Origin: Euzebya rosea
GTDB lineage: Bacteria; Actinomycetota; Nitriliruptoria; Euzebyales; Euzebyaceae
Assembly (NCBI RefSeq): GCF_003073135.1
Contig: NZ_PGDQ01000006.1
Coordinates: forward strand, 1-64,000
Direction: 5' to 3'
DNA length: 64,000 bases
Shown: positions 39,832 through 50,646 of the stretch, in pieces
Layout of the letters: each line of letters opens with the position of its first letter
Numbering within the stretch: position 1 is the first letter of the stretch
Position numbers and translations under genes: made by a program
The notes under the pieces: generated by a model
Database searches by the model: none
The model's input: only the letters and a program-made list of their open reading frames with translations
What the model was told of the DNA's origin: nothing

Positions 39832-41246
39832 ACGCCCCCGTGCCGACCGTCGTCGTCGCCGGCACCGCCTCCGGGGTCGGCAAGACCTCCGTCGCCACCG
39901 GCCTGATGGCGGCGCTCCGAGCCGCCGGTCACGTCGTGCAGGGCAGCAAGGTCGGTCCCGACTACATCGACCCGAGCTACCACTCGATCGCCACCGGCCG
40001 GCCGGCCCGCAACCTCGACGTGTGGCTCAGCGGGGCTGACCTGATCGCCCCGCTCGCGCGACACGGCGCGACCGGCGCCGACATCACCGTCGTCGAAGGG
40101 GTCATGGGCCTGTTCGACGGCAAGTCCCCGACCGAGCTGACGGCGTCCACCGCCCATGTTGCACGCCTCCTCGGTGCGCCGGTCCTGCTGGTGGTCGACG
40201 CCGGTGCCATGGCCCGCTCCGCCGCGGCGATCGTGCATGGTTTCGCCACCTTCGACCCGGGCACCCGCCTCGCTGGTGTGGTCCTCAACCGTGTCGGCTC
40301 GCCCGGGCACGCCGACCTGCTGCGGCAGGCGATCGAGCCGACCGGTGTCGAGGTCGTCGGGGTCCTGCCGCGCATGGACGACCTGGCGACACCCTCCCGC
40401 CACCTCGGGCTCGTCCCCGCGGACGAACGCCGCGCGGACGCCCACCGGACCGTCGCTGCGCTGGGGGAGTGGGTCGGAGCCCACCTCGACCTCGACGCGG
40501 TGATGCGGCTGGCCCGGACAGCCGACGTTCCCGACGTGCCGGCATGGTCCCCCGCCCCGACCGACCGCGTCCACGGCCCCCCGGTCGGGGTCGCCATCGC
40601 CGGTGGGCCGGCCTTCTCCTTCCGCTACACCGAGAACCTCGAGCTCCTCGAGGCCGCCGGGGCGACCCTGCTGCCGTTCGACCCGATGCACGATGCGTCG
40701 CTGCCGGTCGGCACCGACGTCGTCTACCTGGGCGGCGGCTTTCCCGAGGTGCATGCCGACGCACTGGCCGACAACACGGCCATGCTCGCGGAGATCCGCG
40801 CCCACGCGGCCGCCGGTCGACCGGTCGTCGGGGAGTGCGGTGGGCTCCTCTACCTCTGCCACGACCTCGACGGCACCCGCCAGGCCGATGTGCTCCCGGT
40901 CACCGCAACCATGGACGCGCGGCTGACGCTCGGCTACCGACGGGCGATCGCCGCGAGCGACTCGATCCTCTGGCGGCGGGGCGAGGTCGTGACCGCCCAC
41001 GAGTTCCACCGCACCGTCACCGATCCGCCCGCCGGCGCCGACCCCGTCGGCACGGAGGGTGATGCCACACCAGGTGTGGCCTGGCGTGTGGAGGACCGGG
41101 ACGAGGGCTTCGTCACCGCGTCGATCCATGCCTCCTACCTGCACACCCACTGGGCGGCGTACCCGCAGGCAGCCACGCGCCTGGTTGCCGCCGCACGCAC
41201 GACTGACCATCCACCGACGTCCCCCACCTCCCTGGAGTCACCATGA
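39828..41246 (+). CDS. cobB: Cobyrinic acid a,c-diamide synthase
   Basis: A 472-residue CobB/CbiA enzyme that amidates carboxyls a and c of the corrin ring with glutamine and ATP. The N-terminal synthetase domain has the P-loop GTASGVGKTS (12-21), KVGPDYIDPSYHS and VVEGVMGLFDG; the C-terminal glutamine amidotransferase domain has the catalytic C337 in GECGGLLYL, and HEFHRT late. It overlaps both neighbours by four bases (ATGA at each end), forming a tight cobalamin operon. Confidence 0.93.
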   Translation: MNAPVPTVVVAGTASGVGKTSVATGLMAALRAAGHVVQGSKVGPDYIDPSYHSIATGRPARNLDVWLSGADLIAPLARHGATGADITVVEGVMGLFDGKSPTELTASTAHVARLLGAPVLLVVDAGAMARSAAAIVHGFATFDPGTRLAGVVLNRVGSPGHADLLRQAIEPTGVEVVGVLPRMDDLATPSRHLGLVPADERRADAHRTVAALGEWVGAHLDLDAVMRLARTADVPDVPAWSPAPTDRVHGPPVGVAIAGGPAFSFRYTENLELLEAAGATLLPFDPMHDASLPVGTDVVYLGGGFPEVHADALADNTAMLAEIRAHAAAGRPVVGECGGLLYLCHDLDGTRQADVLPVTATMDARLTLGYRRAIAASDSILWRRGEVVTAHEFHRTVTDPPAGADPVGTEGDATPGVAWRVEDRDEGFVTASIHASYLHTHWAAYPQAATRLVAAARTTDHPPTSPTSLESP

Positions 41247-41791
41247 GTCGCCGATCGACCCCCCTCCTCCTCGTCAACACCGGACACGGCAAGGGCAAGT
41301 CCTCCTCGTCGTTCGGGGTGCTCAACCGCGCGTGGCACCAGGGCTGGCGCTGCGGGGTGTACCAGTTCGTGAAGTCCGGCAAGTGGAGGATCGGGGAGCG
41401 TGTCGCCGCCGAGACGCTGTCGGCGTCGGAGGTGGGCGGGACGATCGACTGGTTCTCCGTCGGTGACGGCTGGACATGGACCAGCCGCGACCTCGAGGAG
41501 TCCGCCGACCTGGCCCGGGAGGGGTGGGAGGAGGTCAAGCGCCGCATCGCCGACGAGACCTACGACTTCCTGCTGCTCGACGAGTTCACCTACCCGATGA
41601 CGTTCGGGTGGGTCGACACCGCCGAGGTCATCGAGGTCCTGCGGACGCGGCCGGGGCACCAGCACGTCTTCATCACGGGGCGTGATGCACCGGCCGAGCT
41701 GGTCGAGCTCGCCGACCTCGTGAGCGAGGTCACGAAGGTCAAGCACCCCTTCGACGCCGGCATCAAGGCGCAGCCCGGCATCGAGTGGTGA
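41243..41791 (+). CDS. cobO: Cob(I)yrinic acid a,c-diamide adenosyltransferase
   Basis: A 182-residue CobO/BtuR-type enzyme that transfers the 5'-deoxyadenosyl group of ATP to Co(I) corrinoids. The N-terminal P-loop-like NTGHGKGKSSS (12-22) and VYQFVKSGKW, and later LLDEFTYPMTFGWVD and HVFITGRDAP, are typical. It starts with ATG overlapping the cobB stop. Its substrate must be reduced to Co(I), which fits the reductase-like first gene of the operon. Confidence 0.93.
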   Translation: MSRRSTPLLLVNTGHGKGKSSSSFGVLNRAWHQGWRCGVYQFVKSGKWRIGERVAAETLSASEVGGTIDWFSVGDGWTWTSRDLEESADLAREGWEEVKRRIADETYDFLLLDEFTYPMTFGWVDTAEVIEVLRTRPGHQHVFITGRDAPAELVELADLVSEVTKVKHPFDAGIKAQPGIEW

Positions 41792-41841
41792 ACCCGACGC
41801 GGCGACGAACGGATGCCGTGAACGTTGCTCGTGCACAACGG

Positions 41842-41870
41842 TTGTCCGACAGGCGTCGTAGGGCTAGTGT
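41842..41870 (+). promoter_or_regulatory. Promoter of the cell-wall-binding peptidase gene
   Basis: TTGTCC (41842-41847) and TAGTGT (41865-41870) are 17 bases apart, with a start expected near 41877 and a leader of about 78 bases. Confidence 0.55.
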
Positions 41871-41954
41871 CCCCGCGCATTGGAACAACTGACGGGGTGG
41901 ATCGGGGTGGTGCCCGCCGTGGCATGCGCCGACACTCCGACGAAAGGGATTGAA

Positions 41955-44615
41955 TTGACTGCACGTCATTCGCGCTGGGGCATCGCCTCCAGCGCTGCAA
42001 CCGCGGTGTTCCTCGTCCTCGCGCTCGGCCTGGCGATCCTGCCGGCGAACGCGATCGAGGTCATCGACTCCGGCGACTCCGTCCCGGCCATCCGACTCCT
42101 GGGCGGCAGCCGCTACGACACCGCCGCCGACATCGCCATCGACGCCAGCGCGCAGGCGGCCGCGTTCGAGTCCGGCACGGTGATCGTGGCGCTGGGCGAC
42201 AACTTCCCCGACGCCCTCGCCGCGACCTACGCCGCGGGCCTGGAGAACGCGCCGATCCTGCTCGCCCAGCCCGACGAGCTGCCGATCGCGACCACCTCCG
42301 CCCTGGAGGGCCTCGCCCCCGAGCGGATCGTCCTCGTCGGTGGCCCCGCCGCGGTGAGCGACGAGGTCGAGGCCGAGCTGGCCATCTACGGCGAGGTCAC
42401 CCGCGTCGCCGGCACCAACCGTGACGAGACCGCCCTGGAGGTCGCCCGCCTGGGTGACGCCGACGGCGACGGCGCGCTGGACAACGGGGCGACCACCGCC
42501 ATCGTCGCCAGCTCCGGCGACTACGTCGGTGCCGTCATCGCCGGCCCCGTCAGCGCTGCCGCTGGCTGGCCGCTCGTCCTGACCAACCCCGACGAGCTGT
42601 CGCCCGCCGCCAGCACCGCCATCACCGAGCTCGGCATCACCGACGTCATCGTCGCCGGCGGCCCCGGCTACGTCTCCAACGACGTTGCCGGTGCGCTGAC
42701 GGCCCTCGACGGTGTCTCGGTCTCCCGCATCCTCGGCGCCTCGCCGGGCCTGCTGTCGGTCCAGATGGCCCGCTTCGCGGAGTCCGAGCTGGGCTTCACC
42801 CCGGGCCACGTCAACATCGCGACCGGCGAGGACTTCGCCGACGCGCTGGCCATCGGTGCCCACGCGGCGCTGGACTACGACGGTCCCGCTCCGGTCCTGC
42901 TGACCGAGGGCGAGGAGCTCGGCGAGCACGTCACCGCCTTCCTGGCCGAGCGCGCCACCTGCGCGTTCCGTGACCTGCACGTCGCCGGTGGCATCGCGGC
43001 GGTGTCCGACGAGGTCGTCGAGGCCGCCCGGACCGCCGCCACCCCCGCCGAGCCGTGCACCGACGCGGAGAAGGTCATCGCCCGCGCTGACGTCCGCGGA
43101 GGCATGGAGGTCCTCGAGGCCCTTCAGGCCATCGCTGATTCCGTCCCCGCTGCCACCCGCCAGGAGGGCGAGGAGGCCGAGCCGCTGGGTACCCGCGCGT
43201 CGGGCACCGAGGGCTACGAGCTGTCGGTGGACTACGTCCTCGGCGAGCTGGAGGGCACCGGCTTCGAGGTGACCACGCAGGAGTTCGCCTTCTCGCTGTT
43301 CGAGGAGCTCGCGCCCACCGTCGTCACCGTCGACGGCGAGGAGCTGACCGAGGAGCAGGCATCGATCATGAGCTACTCCGGATCCGGTGACGTCACCGGG
43401 GTCGCCGAGCTCGTCGACGCCGACCTCGGCGCCGGCAACCCCGGCACCGGAGAGGCCAACGACGGCGACTCCGACTCGGGTTGCGAGATCGAGGACTTCG
43501 ACGGCTTCACCGAGGGCAACATCGCCCTGATCCAGCGTGGTGGCTGCGCCTTCGCGGTGAAGGCTGCCAACGCGCTCGAGGCCGGGGCCGCTGCGGCCAT
43601 GGTCTTCAACCAGGGCTCCGACGAGGGCACCCAGGACGTCGTCCTCGGCACCCTCGGCGGCGAGGTCGACCCCGACTTCGTGACCATCGGCCTGGACTTC
43701 GCCACCGGCCTCGCGCTGGCCGGCGACCCGGACGCGGAGATCACCATCGAGGCGACCACCTCGGTCACCCCGCAGACGAGCTCCAACATCATCGCCGACT
43801 GGCCCGGGACCAACCCCGACAACGTCGTGATGCTGGGGGCTCACCTCGACAGCGTCCCGGAGGGTCCGGGCATCAACGACAACGGCTCCGGCAGCGCCGC
43901 CATCCTGGAGGTCGCCCGCGAGCTCGCGTCCAACGACATCCAGACCGAGAACACCGTGCGGTTCGCATGGTGGGGTGCGGAGGAGAGCGGCCTGGTCGGC
44001 TCGGACTCCTACATCTTCGGTGACGGCGACATGCTGGAGGGCATCAGCGACGAGGAGTACGAGCGGATCAAGCTCTACCTCAACTTCGACATGGTGGCCT
44101 CGCCCAACTTCATCCGCGGTGTCTACGACGGCGACGGTGATGCCTTCGAGCTCGAGGGTCCCCCCGGCTCCGACGACATCGAGGAGGCCTTCGAGGACTT
44201 CTTCACCTCCATCGACGTCCCCTCGACGCCGACGGAGTTCAGCGGTCGCTCGGACTACCAGGCGTTCATCAGCGTCGGTATCCCGGCCGGTGGCCTGTTC
44301 ACCGGTGCGGAGGGCATCAAGACCGAGGAGGAGGCCGAGCTGTTCGGCGGCACCGCCGGCGAGGCGTACGACTCCTGCTACCACCAGGCGTGCGACGACA
44401 TCGACAACCTCGACCTCGGGGTCTTCGGCGACAACATCGGGGCCATCGCCTCGGTGACGATGCAGTACGCCAACTCCCTGGAGGGCATCCCGGCCCGCGA
44501 CACCGAGGAAGCGTTCGCTGCCGCCAGCGCCGCGCACTCCACGACCGTCCACGTGGCCTACGACGCCGAGCACGCCCACGGCCACGGCGACTACAACAAC
44601 CGGTTCGCGTCCTGA
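41955..44615 (+). CDS. Secreted M28 metallopeptidase with cell-wall-binding type 2 repeats and PA domain
   Basis: An 886-residue exported protein. TTG 41955, five bases after AAAGGGA, opens a signal peptide (MTARHSRWGIASSAATAVFL, cut near NAIEV about residue 34). Residues about 45-345 hold three cell-wall-binding type 2 repeats (IRLLGGSRYDTAADIA, VTRVAGTNRDETALEVA, VSRILGASPGLLSVQMA). The M28 aminopeptidase domain starts near 370, is interrupted by a protease-associated domain (about 460-580, GNIALIQRGGCAFAVKA), and carries zinc ligands H630, D642, E676/E677, D712 and H810. It is strongly acidic. It should trim peptides while attached to the wall. The upstream extension to 41880 lacks a ribosome site. 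Confidence 0.85.
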   Translation: MTARHSRWGIASSAATAVFLVLALGLAILPANAIEVIDSGDSVPAIRLLGGSRYDTAADIAIDASAQAAAFESGTVIVALGDNFPDALAATYAAGLENAPILLAQPDELPIATTSALEGLAPERIVLVGGPAAVSDEVEAELAIYGEVTRVAGTNRDETALEVARLGDADGDGALDNGATTAIVASSGDYVGAVIAGPVSAAAGWPLVLTNPDELSPAASTAITELGITDVIVAGGPGYVSNDVAGALTALDGVSVSRILGASPGLLSVQMARFAESELGFTPGHVNIATGEDFADALAIGAHAALDYDGPAPVLLTEGEELGEHVTAFLAERATCAFRDLHVAGGIAAVSDEVVEAARTAATPAEPCTDAEKVIARADVRGGMEVLEALQAIADSVPAATRQEGEEAEPLGTRASGTEGYELSVDYVLGELEGTGFEVTTQEFAFSLFEELAPTVVTVDGEELTEEQASIMSYSGSGDVTGVAELVDADLGAGNPGTGEANDGDSDSGCEIEDFDGFTEGNIALIQRGGCAFAVKAANALEAGAAAAMVFNQGSDEGTQDVVLGTLGGEVDPDFVTIGLDFATGLALAGDPDAEITIEATTSVTPQTSSNIIADWPGTNPDNVVMLGAHLDSVPEGPGINDNGSGSAAILEVARELASNDIQTENTVRFAWWGAEESGLVGSDSYIFGDGDMLEGISDEEYERIKLYLNFDMVASPNFIRGVYDGDGDAFELEGPPGSDDIEEAFEDFFTSIDVPSTPTEFSGRSDYQAFISVGIPAGGLFTGAEGIKTEEEAELFGGTAGEAYDSCYHQACDDIDNLDLGVFGDNIGAIASVTMQYANSLEGIPARDTEEAFAAASAAHSTTVHVAYDAEHAHGHGDYNNRFAS

Positions 44616-44676
44616 TCCGGTGACCATCCGGTAGGGGACCCGTCCCACGGGCCCCCTGACCGAACGGCCAACGTCT

Positions 44677-44704
44677 GGGCCGGCTGCCTTCGGGTGGCCG
44701 GCCC
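44677..44704 (+). terminator. Terminator after the M28 peptidase gene
   Basis: GGGCCGGCTGCC (44677-44688) pairs with GGTGGCCGGCCC (44693-44704) around a stable TTCG tetraloop, followed by TTTC. Twelve pairs, two of them G-T. Confidence 0.85.
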
Positions 44705-44731
44705 TTTCGCCGTTCCGAGGACCTTCTCCGG

Positions 44732-44760
44732 TTGACACCCACCGGTGCACGACCTACTCT
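44732..44760 (+). promoter_or_regulatory. str operon promoter
   Basis: TTGACA (44732-44737, perfect consensus) and TACTCT (44755-44760) with a 17-base spacer. Transcription should start near 44767 and leave a leader of about 350 bases before rpsL. Confidence 0.8.
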
Positions 44761-44770
44761 CTTGGATCCG

Positions 44771-44787
44771 CGCCCGGGTTCCGGGCG
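44771..44787 (+). promoter_or_regulatory. Hairpin at the 5' end of the rpsL leader
   Basis: CGCCCGG (44771-44777) pairs with CCGGGCG (44781-44787) around GTT, a few bases after the predicted transcript start; a 5' stem of this kind can protect mRNA. The rest of the leader, 44788-45117, holds no gene that I can support. Confidence 0.45.
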
Positions 44788-45117
44788 TGTCTGTGTGTGA
44801 CTGCCGAGCACGGCACGACCGCCGCAAGCTCAAGCACGAGTCCCACAACACCGGCGCAACCGCTGGCCCAGCGCCACGGTGCAGTGTCGCAGCCGCCATC
44901 AGGCCCACTGCAGCCAACAGATTCCCCACTCAAAGATCACCCACGCCCGTCGGGTCACGGTGATCGCTGCGCCACGACACGGCGCACCACATACGAAACG
45001 CCCGACTGCGTGAGTCGGACGAACAAGACCTGCCGAGCCCTCGGGCCCGGCTTTCCCCACAAGTCCGACCTCCAGAACGCATTCCGGTCGGAGACGCACG
45101 CTCGAACGAGGAAGCTC

Positions 45118-45489
45118 ATGCCCACCATTCAGCAGCTGGTCCGCAAGGGCCGGCAAGCGAAGACGGACAAGGCCAAGACTCCCGCGCTGAAGGGTTCGCC
45201 CCAGCGCCGTGGTGTCTGCACCCGCGTGTACACCACGACCCCGAAGAAGCCGAACTCGGCGCTTCGCAAGGTCTGCCGTGTCCGCCTGTCCTCCGGTATC
45301 GAGGTCACGGCCTACATCCCCGGTGAGGGTCACAACCTCCAGGAGCACTCCATCGTGCTGGTCCGTGGTGGTCGTGTGAAGGACCTCCCCGGTGTCCGCT
45401 ACAAGGTCATCCGCGCGGCGCTGGACGCCAGCGGTGTCCGTGACCGCAAGCAGGCCCGTTCCAAGTACGGCGCGAAGAAGGAAGGCTAG
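45118..45489 (+). CDS. rpsL: Ribosomal protein S12
   Basis: A 123-residue uS12 of the decoding centre. The streptomycin-site lysines lie in [11 protein letters not shown] and [13 protein letters not shown], wild-type in both. ATG 45118 gives the normal N-terminus [11 protein letters not shown]. It is the first gene of the str operon, two bases before rpsG. Confidence 0.97.
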   Translation: MPTIQQLVRKGRQAKTDKAKTPALKGSPQRRGVCTRVYTTTPKKPNSALRKVCRVRLSSGIEVTAYIPGEGHNLQEHSIVLVRGGRVKDLPGVRYKVIRAALDASGVRDRKQARSKYGAKKEG

Positions 45490-45491
45490 AC

Positions 45492-45962
45492 ATGCCTCGC
45501 AAGGGTCCCGCCCCGAAGCGCAAGACCGTCGCCGACCCGAAGTACCACTCGGTCGGAGTCACCCAGCTCATCAACCGTGTGATGAACGACGGCAAGCGCT
45601 CCACCGCCGAGAAGATCGTCTACGACGCGTTCGAGGGCATCCGCGAGCGCACCGGCGCCGACCCGGTCCAGGTCTTCAAGAAGGCCCTGGAGAACGTCTC
45701 GCCGGCGCTGGAGGTCAAGTCCCGCCGTGTCGGTGGTGCCACCTACCAGGTCCCGATCGACGTCAAGCCCGCCCGCGCCAACACCCTGGCGCTTCGCTGG
45801 CTGGTCACCTTCGCCCGTGCTCGTCGCGAGAAGAGCATGTCCGAGCGCCTGACCAACGAGCTGCTGGACGCGTCCAACAACATCGGCGCCGCGGTCAAGC
45901 GTCGCGAGGACACCCACAAGATGGCCGAGGCCAACAAGGCCTTCGCCCACTACCGCTGGTAG
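45492..45962 (+). CDS. rpsG: Ribosomal protein S7
   Basis: A 156-residue uS7 that nucleates folding of the 16S 3' major domain and touches the E-site tRNA. It is full length, from [11 protein letters not shown] to AFAHYRW, with the conserved VNKVM-like stretch [18 protein letters not shown]. It lies directly after rpsL and 72 bases before fusA. Confidence 0.97.
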   Translation: MPRKGPAPKRKTVADPKYHSVGVTQLINRVMNDGKRSTAEKIVYDAFEGIRERTGADPVQVFKKALENVSPALEVKSRRVGGATYQVPIDVKPARANTLALRWLVTFARARREKSMSERLTNELLDASNNIGAAVKRREDTHKMAEANKAFAHYRW

Positions 45963-46034
45963 CCCGGGCAACCCCCGGCACACCGACGAACCTCCGGTTC
46001 GACTGACACCCTCAACACCGAAGGCAGCAACGCA

Positions 46035-48188
46035 ATGGCGAAGCGAACTCACCCCCTCGGCAAGGTCCGCAACATCGGGATCATGGCGCACATCGACGCG
46101 GGCAAGACCACGACGACCGAGCGCATCCTCTTCTACACCGGCAAGAACTACAAGATCGGTGAGGTCCACGACGGCGGCGCCACGATGGACTGGATGGAGC
46201 AGGAGCAGGAGCGTGGCATCACGATCACGTCCGCTGCGACGACCTGTTCCTGGAACGACCACGTCATCAACATCATCGACACCCCCGGCCACGTCGACTT
46301 CACCGTCGAGGTCGAGCGCAGCCTGCGCGTGCTGGACGGTGCCGTCGCGGTGTTCGACGCCGCCACCGGTGTGGAGCCCCAGTCCGAGACGGTGTGGCGC
46401 CAGGCCGACAAGTACAACGTCCCGCGCATCTGCTTCATGAACAAGATGGACAAGATGGGCGCGGACTTCCTCATGGCGGTCGGCACCATCGAGGAGCGCC
46501 TCGGTGCCAAGCCGGTCCCGATGCAGATCCCGATCGGTGCGGAGTCCAGCTTCGTCGGCATCGTCGACCTGATCGACATGGAGGCCCGTATCTGGGAGGG
46601 CTCCGGCGACGACCACGGCGCCAAGTTCGAGACCGTCCCGATCCCCGACGACATCAAGGATGTCTGCGAGGAGTACCGCGCCAAGCTGGTCGAGGCCGTC
46701 GCGGAGTCCGACGAGTCGCTGCTCGAGGTCTACCTCGAGGAGGGCGACCTGACGACCGAGCAGATGATGCCCGCCATCCGTGCGGCCACCATCAAGGGCG
46801 AGTTCATCCCCGTCTACTGCGGCTCGGCGTTCAAGAACAAGGGCGTCCAGATGCTGCTGGACGCGGTCGTGTCCTTCCTGCCGTCCCCCAAGGACGTCGC
46901 CTCGGTCCAGGGCACCGACCCCAAGACGGGTGAGAAGATCACCCGCGAGGCATCCGAGGACGCGCCGTTCAGCGCCCTGGCCTTCAAGATCATGACCGAC
47001 CCCTTCGTCGGAAAGCTGACCTACTTCCGGGTGTACTCCGGCCAGGTCGAGCAGGGCACGTCGGCCATCAACTCCACCAAGGACAAGAAGGAGCGGTTCG
47101 GCCGCATCCTGCAGATGCACGCCAACTCGCGGGAGGACCGCGAGGCAGCGTTCACCGGTGACATCGCCGCCGCCGTGGGCATGAAGCACACGACGACCGG
47201 TGACACCCTCTGCGACCCGGACAACCCGGTGATCCTGGAGTCGATGACCTTCGACAAGCCGGTCATCCACATCGCCATCGAGCCCAAGACCAAGGCCGAC
47301 CAGCAGAAGATGGGCACCGGCCTGCAGAAGCTGGCGGAAGAGGACCCGACCTTCACCGTCCACACCGACGAGGAGTCCGGCCAGACCATCATCGGTGGCA
47401 TGGGCGAGCTCCACCTCGACATCATCGTCGACCGCCTGCGTCGCGAGTTCAAGGTCGAGGCCAACATCGGCAAGCCGCAGGTCGCCTACCGCGAGACCAT
47501 CACCAAGCCGGTCGAGGGCCACCTGCTGCGCTTCAAGCGCCAGACCGGTGGTTCGGGCCAGTTCGCCGAGGTCGTCATCTCGCTGTACCCCACCGGCGCC
47601 TTCGCCCCCGAGGACGAGCGCCGCGTGGTGCTCGACGAGGACGGCAAGGAGACCGGCGAGGTCGGCGGCTACGAGTTCGACGACCAGATCAAGGGTGGAG
47701 CGATCCCCCGCGAGTACATCAGCTCCGTCGACAAGGGCATCCAGGACGCGATGGAGGGCGGCGTCATCGCCGGCTACCCCCTCGTGGACGTGCGTGCCAG
47801 CCTGACCGACGGTTCCTACCACGACGTCGACTCCTCGGAGATGGCGTTCAAGATCGCCGGTTCCATGGCGCTCAAGGAGGCCGCCAAGAAGGGCAAGGCC
47901 GTCCTGCTCGAGCCGGTCATGGACGTCGAGGTCGTCACCCCCGAGGACTACATGGGTGACGTCATCGGTGACCTCAACGCTCGCCGCGGACAGGTCAGCT
48001 CCATGACCGCCCGCGGTGCCGCCCAGGTCGTCTCGGCCCGGGTCCCGCTGAGCGAGATGTTCGGCTACGTCGGCGACCTGCGGTCCAAGACCCAGGGTCG
48101 CGCCACCTACACGATGCAGTTCTCCGGCTACGAGCAGGTCCCGGGCCAGCTCGCTGAGGAGATCGTCGCCAAGGTTCGCGGCGAGTAG
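46035..48188 (+). CDS. fusA: Elongation factor G
   Basis: A 717-residue EF-G GTPase that drives translocation. G1 [14 protein letters not shown]2/G3 ERGITITSA and [10 protein letters not shown]4 NKMDKMGAD and G5 GSAFKNKG are intact, followed by domains III-V to [12 protein letters not shown]. Codon use is C-ending like the ribosomal genes beside it, in contrast to tuf downstream. Confidence 0.97.
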   Translation: MAKRTHPLGKVRNIGIMAHIDAGKTTTTERILFYTGKNYKIGEVHDGGATMDWMEQEQERGITITSAATTCSWNDHVINIIDTPGHVDFTVEVERSLRVLDGAVAVFDAATGVEPQSETVWRQADKYNVPRICFMNKMDKMGADFLMAVGTIEERLGAKPVPMQIPIGAESSFVGIVDLIDMEARIWEGSGDDHGAKFETVPIPDDIKDVCEEYRAKLVEAVAESDESLLEVYLEEGDLTTEQMMPAIRAATIKGEFIPVYCGSAFKNKGVQMLLDAVVSFLPSPKDVASVQGTDPKTGEKITREASEDAPFSALAFKIMTDPFVGKLTYFRVYSGQVEQGTSAINSTKDKKERFGRILQMHANSREDREAAFTGDIAAAVGMKHTTTGDTLCDPDNPVILESMTFDKPVIHIAIEPKTKADQQKMGTGLQKLAEEDPTFTVHTDEESGQTIIGGMGELHLDIIVDRLRREFKVEANIGKPQVAYRETITKPVEGHLLRFKRQTGGSGQFAEVVISLYPTGAFAPEDERRVVLDEDGKETGEVGGYEFDDQIKGGAIPREYISSVDKGIQDAMEGGVIAGYPLVDVRASLTDGSYHDVDSSEMAFKIAGSMALKEAAKKGKAVLLEPVMDVEVVTPEDYMGDVIGDLNARRGQVSSMTARGAAQVVSARVPLSEMFGYVGDLRSKTQGRATYTMQFSGYEQVPGQLAEEIVAKVRGE

Positions 48189-48250
48189 CCGCCAACCACC
48201 CCCGCAACACACCCCCGAAGACTCAACACAGTCACCCACAGGAGACAGAC

Positions 48251-49438
<1,188 letters not shown>

Positions 49439-49446
49439 TTCTCGCA

Positions 49447-49467
49447 CGGGGGGCCACGAGCCCCCCG
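49447..49467 (+). terminator. Terminator after tuf
   Basis: CGGGGGGC (49447-49454) pairs with GCCCCCCG (49460-49467) around CACGA, nine bases after the tuf stop. It separates the str from the S10 genes, although no clear S10 promoter is seen beyond it, so readthrough may feed S10. Confidence 0.7.
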
Positions 49468-49489
49468 CGCGTTCCTCCCCCAGACAGCG

Positions 49490-49574
49490 GTGCGCCCAGG
49501 CGCACCCACCCTCTGTTCCGACCGACCGGGCCGTCACCGCCCGGATCGGTCCGTGAAGGGGGGAACCCCCCTTC
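49490..49574 (+). promoter_or_regulatory. Three strong hairpins in the S10 leader
   Basis: In order: GTGCGC/GCGCAC (49490-49505), GACCGACCGGGC pairing with GCCCGG-A-TCGGTC (49520-49551), and GAAGGGGG/CCCCCTTC with a GAAC loop (49555-49574). They fill most of the 178-base gap between tuf and rpsJ. In enterobacteria the S10 leader is the target of L4; whether this one is equivalent is unknown. Confidence 0.55.
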
Positions 49575-49616
49575 GCCAACCCCCCTACGGGGAGACCGAG
49601 TACAGGAGCCCCAGAG

Positions 49617-49925
49617 ATGGCTGAACAGAAGATCAGGATCCGCCTGAAGGCCTACGACCACGACGTCATCGACCGCTCCGCGCGGAAGATCGTCGACACG
49701 GTCGAGCGGACCGGCGCCCGGATCACCGGCCCAGTGCCGTTGCCCACGGAGAAGAACGTGATCTGCGTGATCCGTTCCCCGCACAAGTACAAGGACAGCC
49801 GCGAGCACTTCGAGATGCGCACGCACAAGCGGCTGATCGACATCCACGAGCCGACCCAGAAGACGGTGGACAGCCTCATGCGGCTGGACCTGCCGGCTGG
49901 TGTCGACATCGAGATCAAGCTCTAG
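49617..49925 (+). CDS. rpsJ: Ribosomal protein S10
   Basis: A 102-residue uS10 (also NusE). [20 protein letters not shown] and the NusB-contact loop [12 protein letters not shown] are typical. CAGGAG precedes ATG 49617. It opens the S10 operon behind a structured leader. Confidence 0.97.
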   Translation: MAEQKIRIRLKAYDHDVIDRSARKIVDTVERTGARITGPVPLPTEKNVICVIRSPHKYKDSREHFEMRTHKRLIDIHEPTQKTVDSLMRLDLPAGVDIEIKL

Positions 49926-49998
49926 TCGCACGCGGGCCACGGCCCTCGTGGACCCCCAAGGACCCAACAGAGGTCTGTCAGGCAGGGAGTTCAAACCA

Positions 49999-50646
49999 AT
50001 GACCAACAAAGCCATCCTTGGCACGAAGCTGGGCATGACCCAGGTCTTCGACGACGACGGGCGCGTGCTGCCCGTGACGGTCGTCAAGGCCGGTCCGTGC
50101 CCCGTCGTGCAGGTTCGCAGCGCAGAGCGTGACGGCTACATGTCCGTGCAGATCGGCTTCGGGACCACCAAGAAGGTCAACAAGCCGCTCGCCGGACACT
50201 TCGCCCGCGCCGGCGTCGAGCCGACCAAGCGCCTCATGGAGGTGCAGCTCGACGGCGAGCACGAGCCCGGTGACGTGATCACCGTGGACCTGTTCACCGT
50301 CGGCGAGTACGTCGACGTCACCGGCAAGAGCAAGGGCAAGGGTTTCGGCGGTGTGATGAAGCGTCACGGCTTCGCCGGCCTGGGCGCCGGTCACGGCGTC
50401 CACAAGGTGCACCGCTCGCCGGGCGCCATCGGCGCCTGCGCCACCCCCGCCCGCGTGTTCCCCGGTACCCGCATGGCGGGTCGCTACGGCAACGAGCGCG
50501 TCACCACCCAGAGCCTGCAGCTCGTCGGCGTCGACGCCGAACGCAACCTGCTGCTGATCAAGGGCGCTGTCCCCGGATCCAACGGCTCGATGGTGCTGGT
50601 CCGCAACGCCACGAAGCGTCCGGCCGCGAAGGGAGCTGACTCCTGA
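49999..50646 (+). CDS. rplC: Ribosomal protein L3
   Basis: A 215-residue uL3 near the peptidyl-transferase centre. [30 protein letters not shown] and [14 protein letters not shown] are conserved. ATG 49999 gives the normal start [10 protein letters not shown]. The stop shares one base with the rplD start (TGATG). Confidence 0.97.
   Translation: MTNKAILGTKLGMTQVFDDDGRVLPVTVVKAGPCPVVQVRSAERDGYMSVQIGFGTTKKVNKPLAGHFARAGVEPTKRLMEVQLDGEHEPGDVITVDLFTVGEYVDVTGKSKGKGFGGVMKRHGFAGLGAGHGVHKVHRSPGAIGACATPARVFPGTRMAGRYGNERVTTQSLQLVGVDAERNLLLIKGAVPGSNGSMVLVRNATKRPAAKGADS

Noticed and set aside
41763-44750. Long minus-strand frame opposite the M28 peptidase gene
   Set aside because: Low-complexity Gly/Val/Asp shadow caused by GAC/GTC-rich codons of the real gene.
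45486-48239. Long minus-strand frame opposite rpsG and fusA
   Set aside because: Antisense shadow of strongly conserved genes; no protein family is recognisable.
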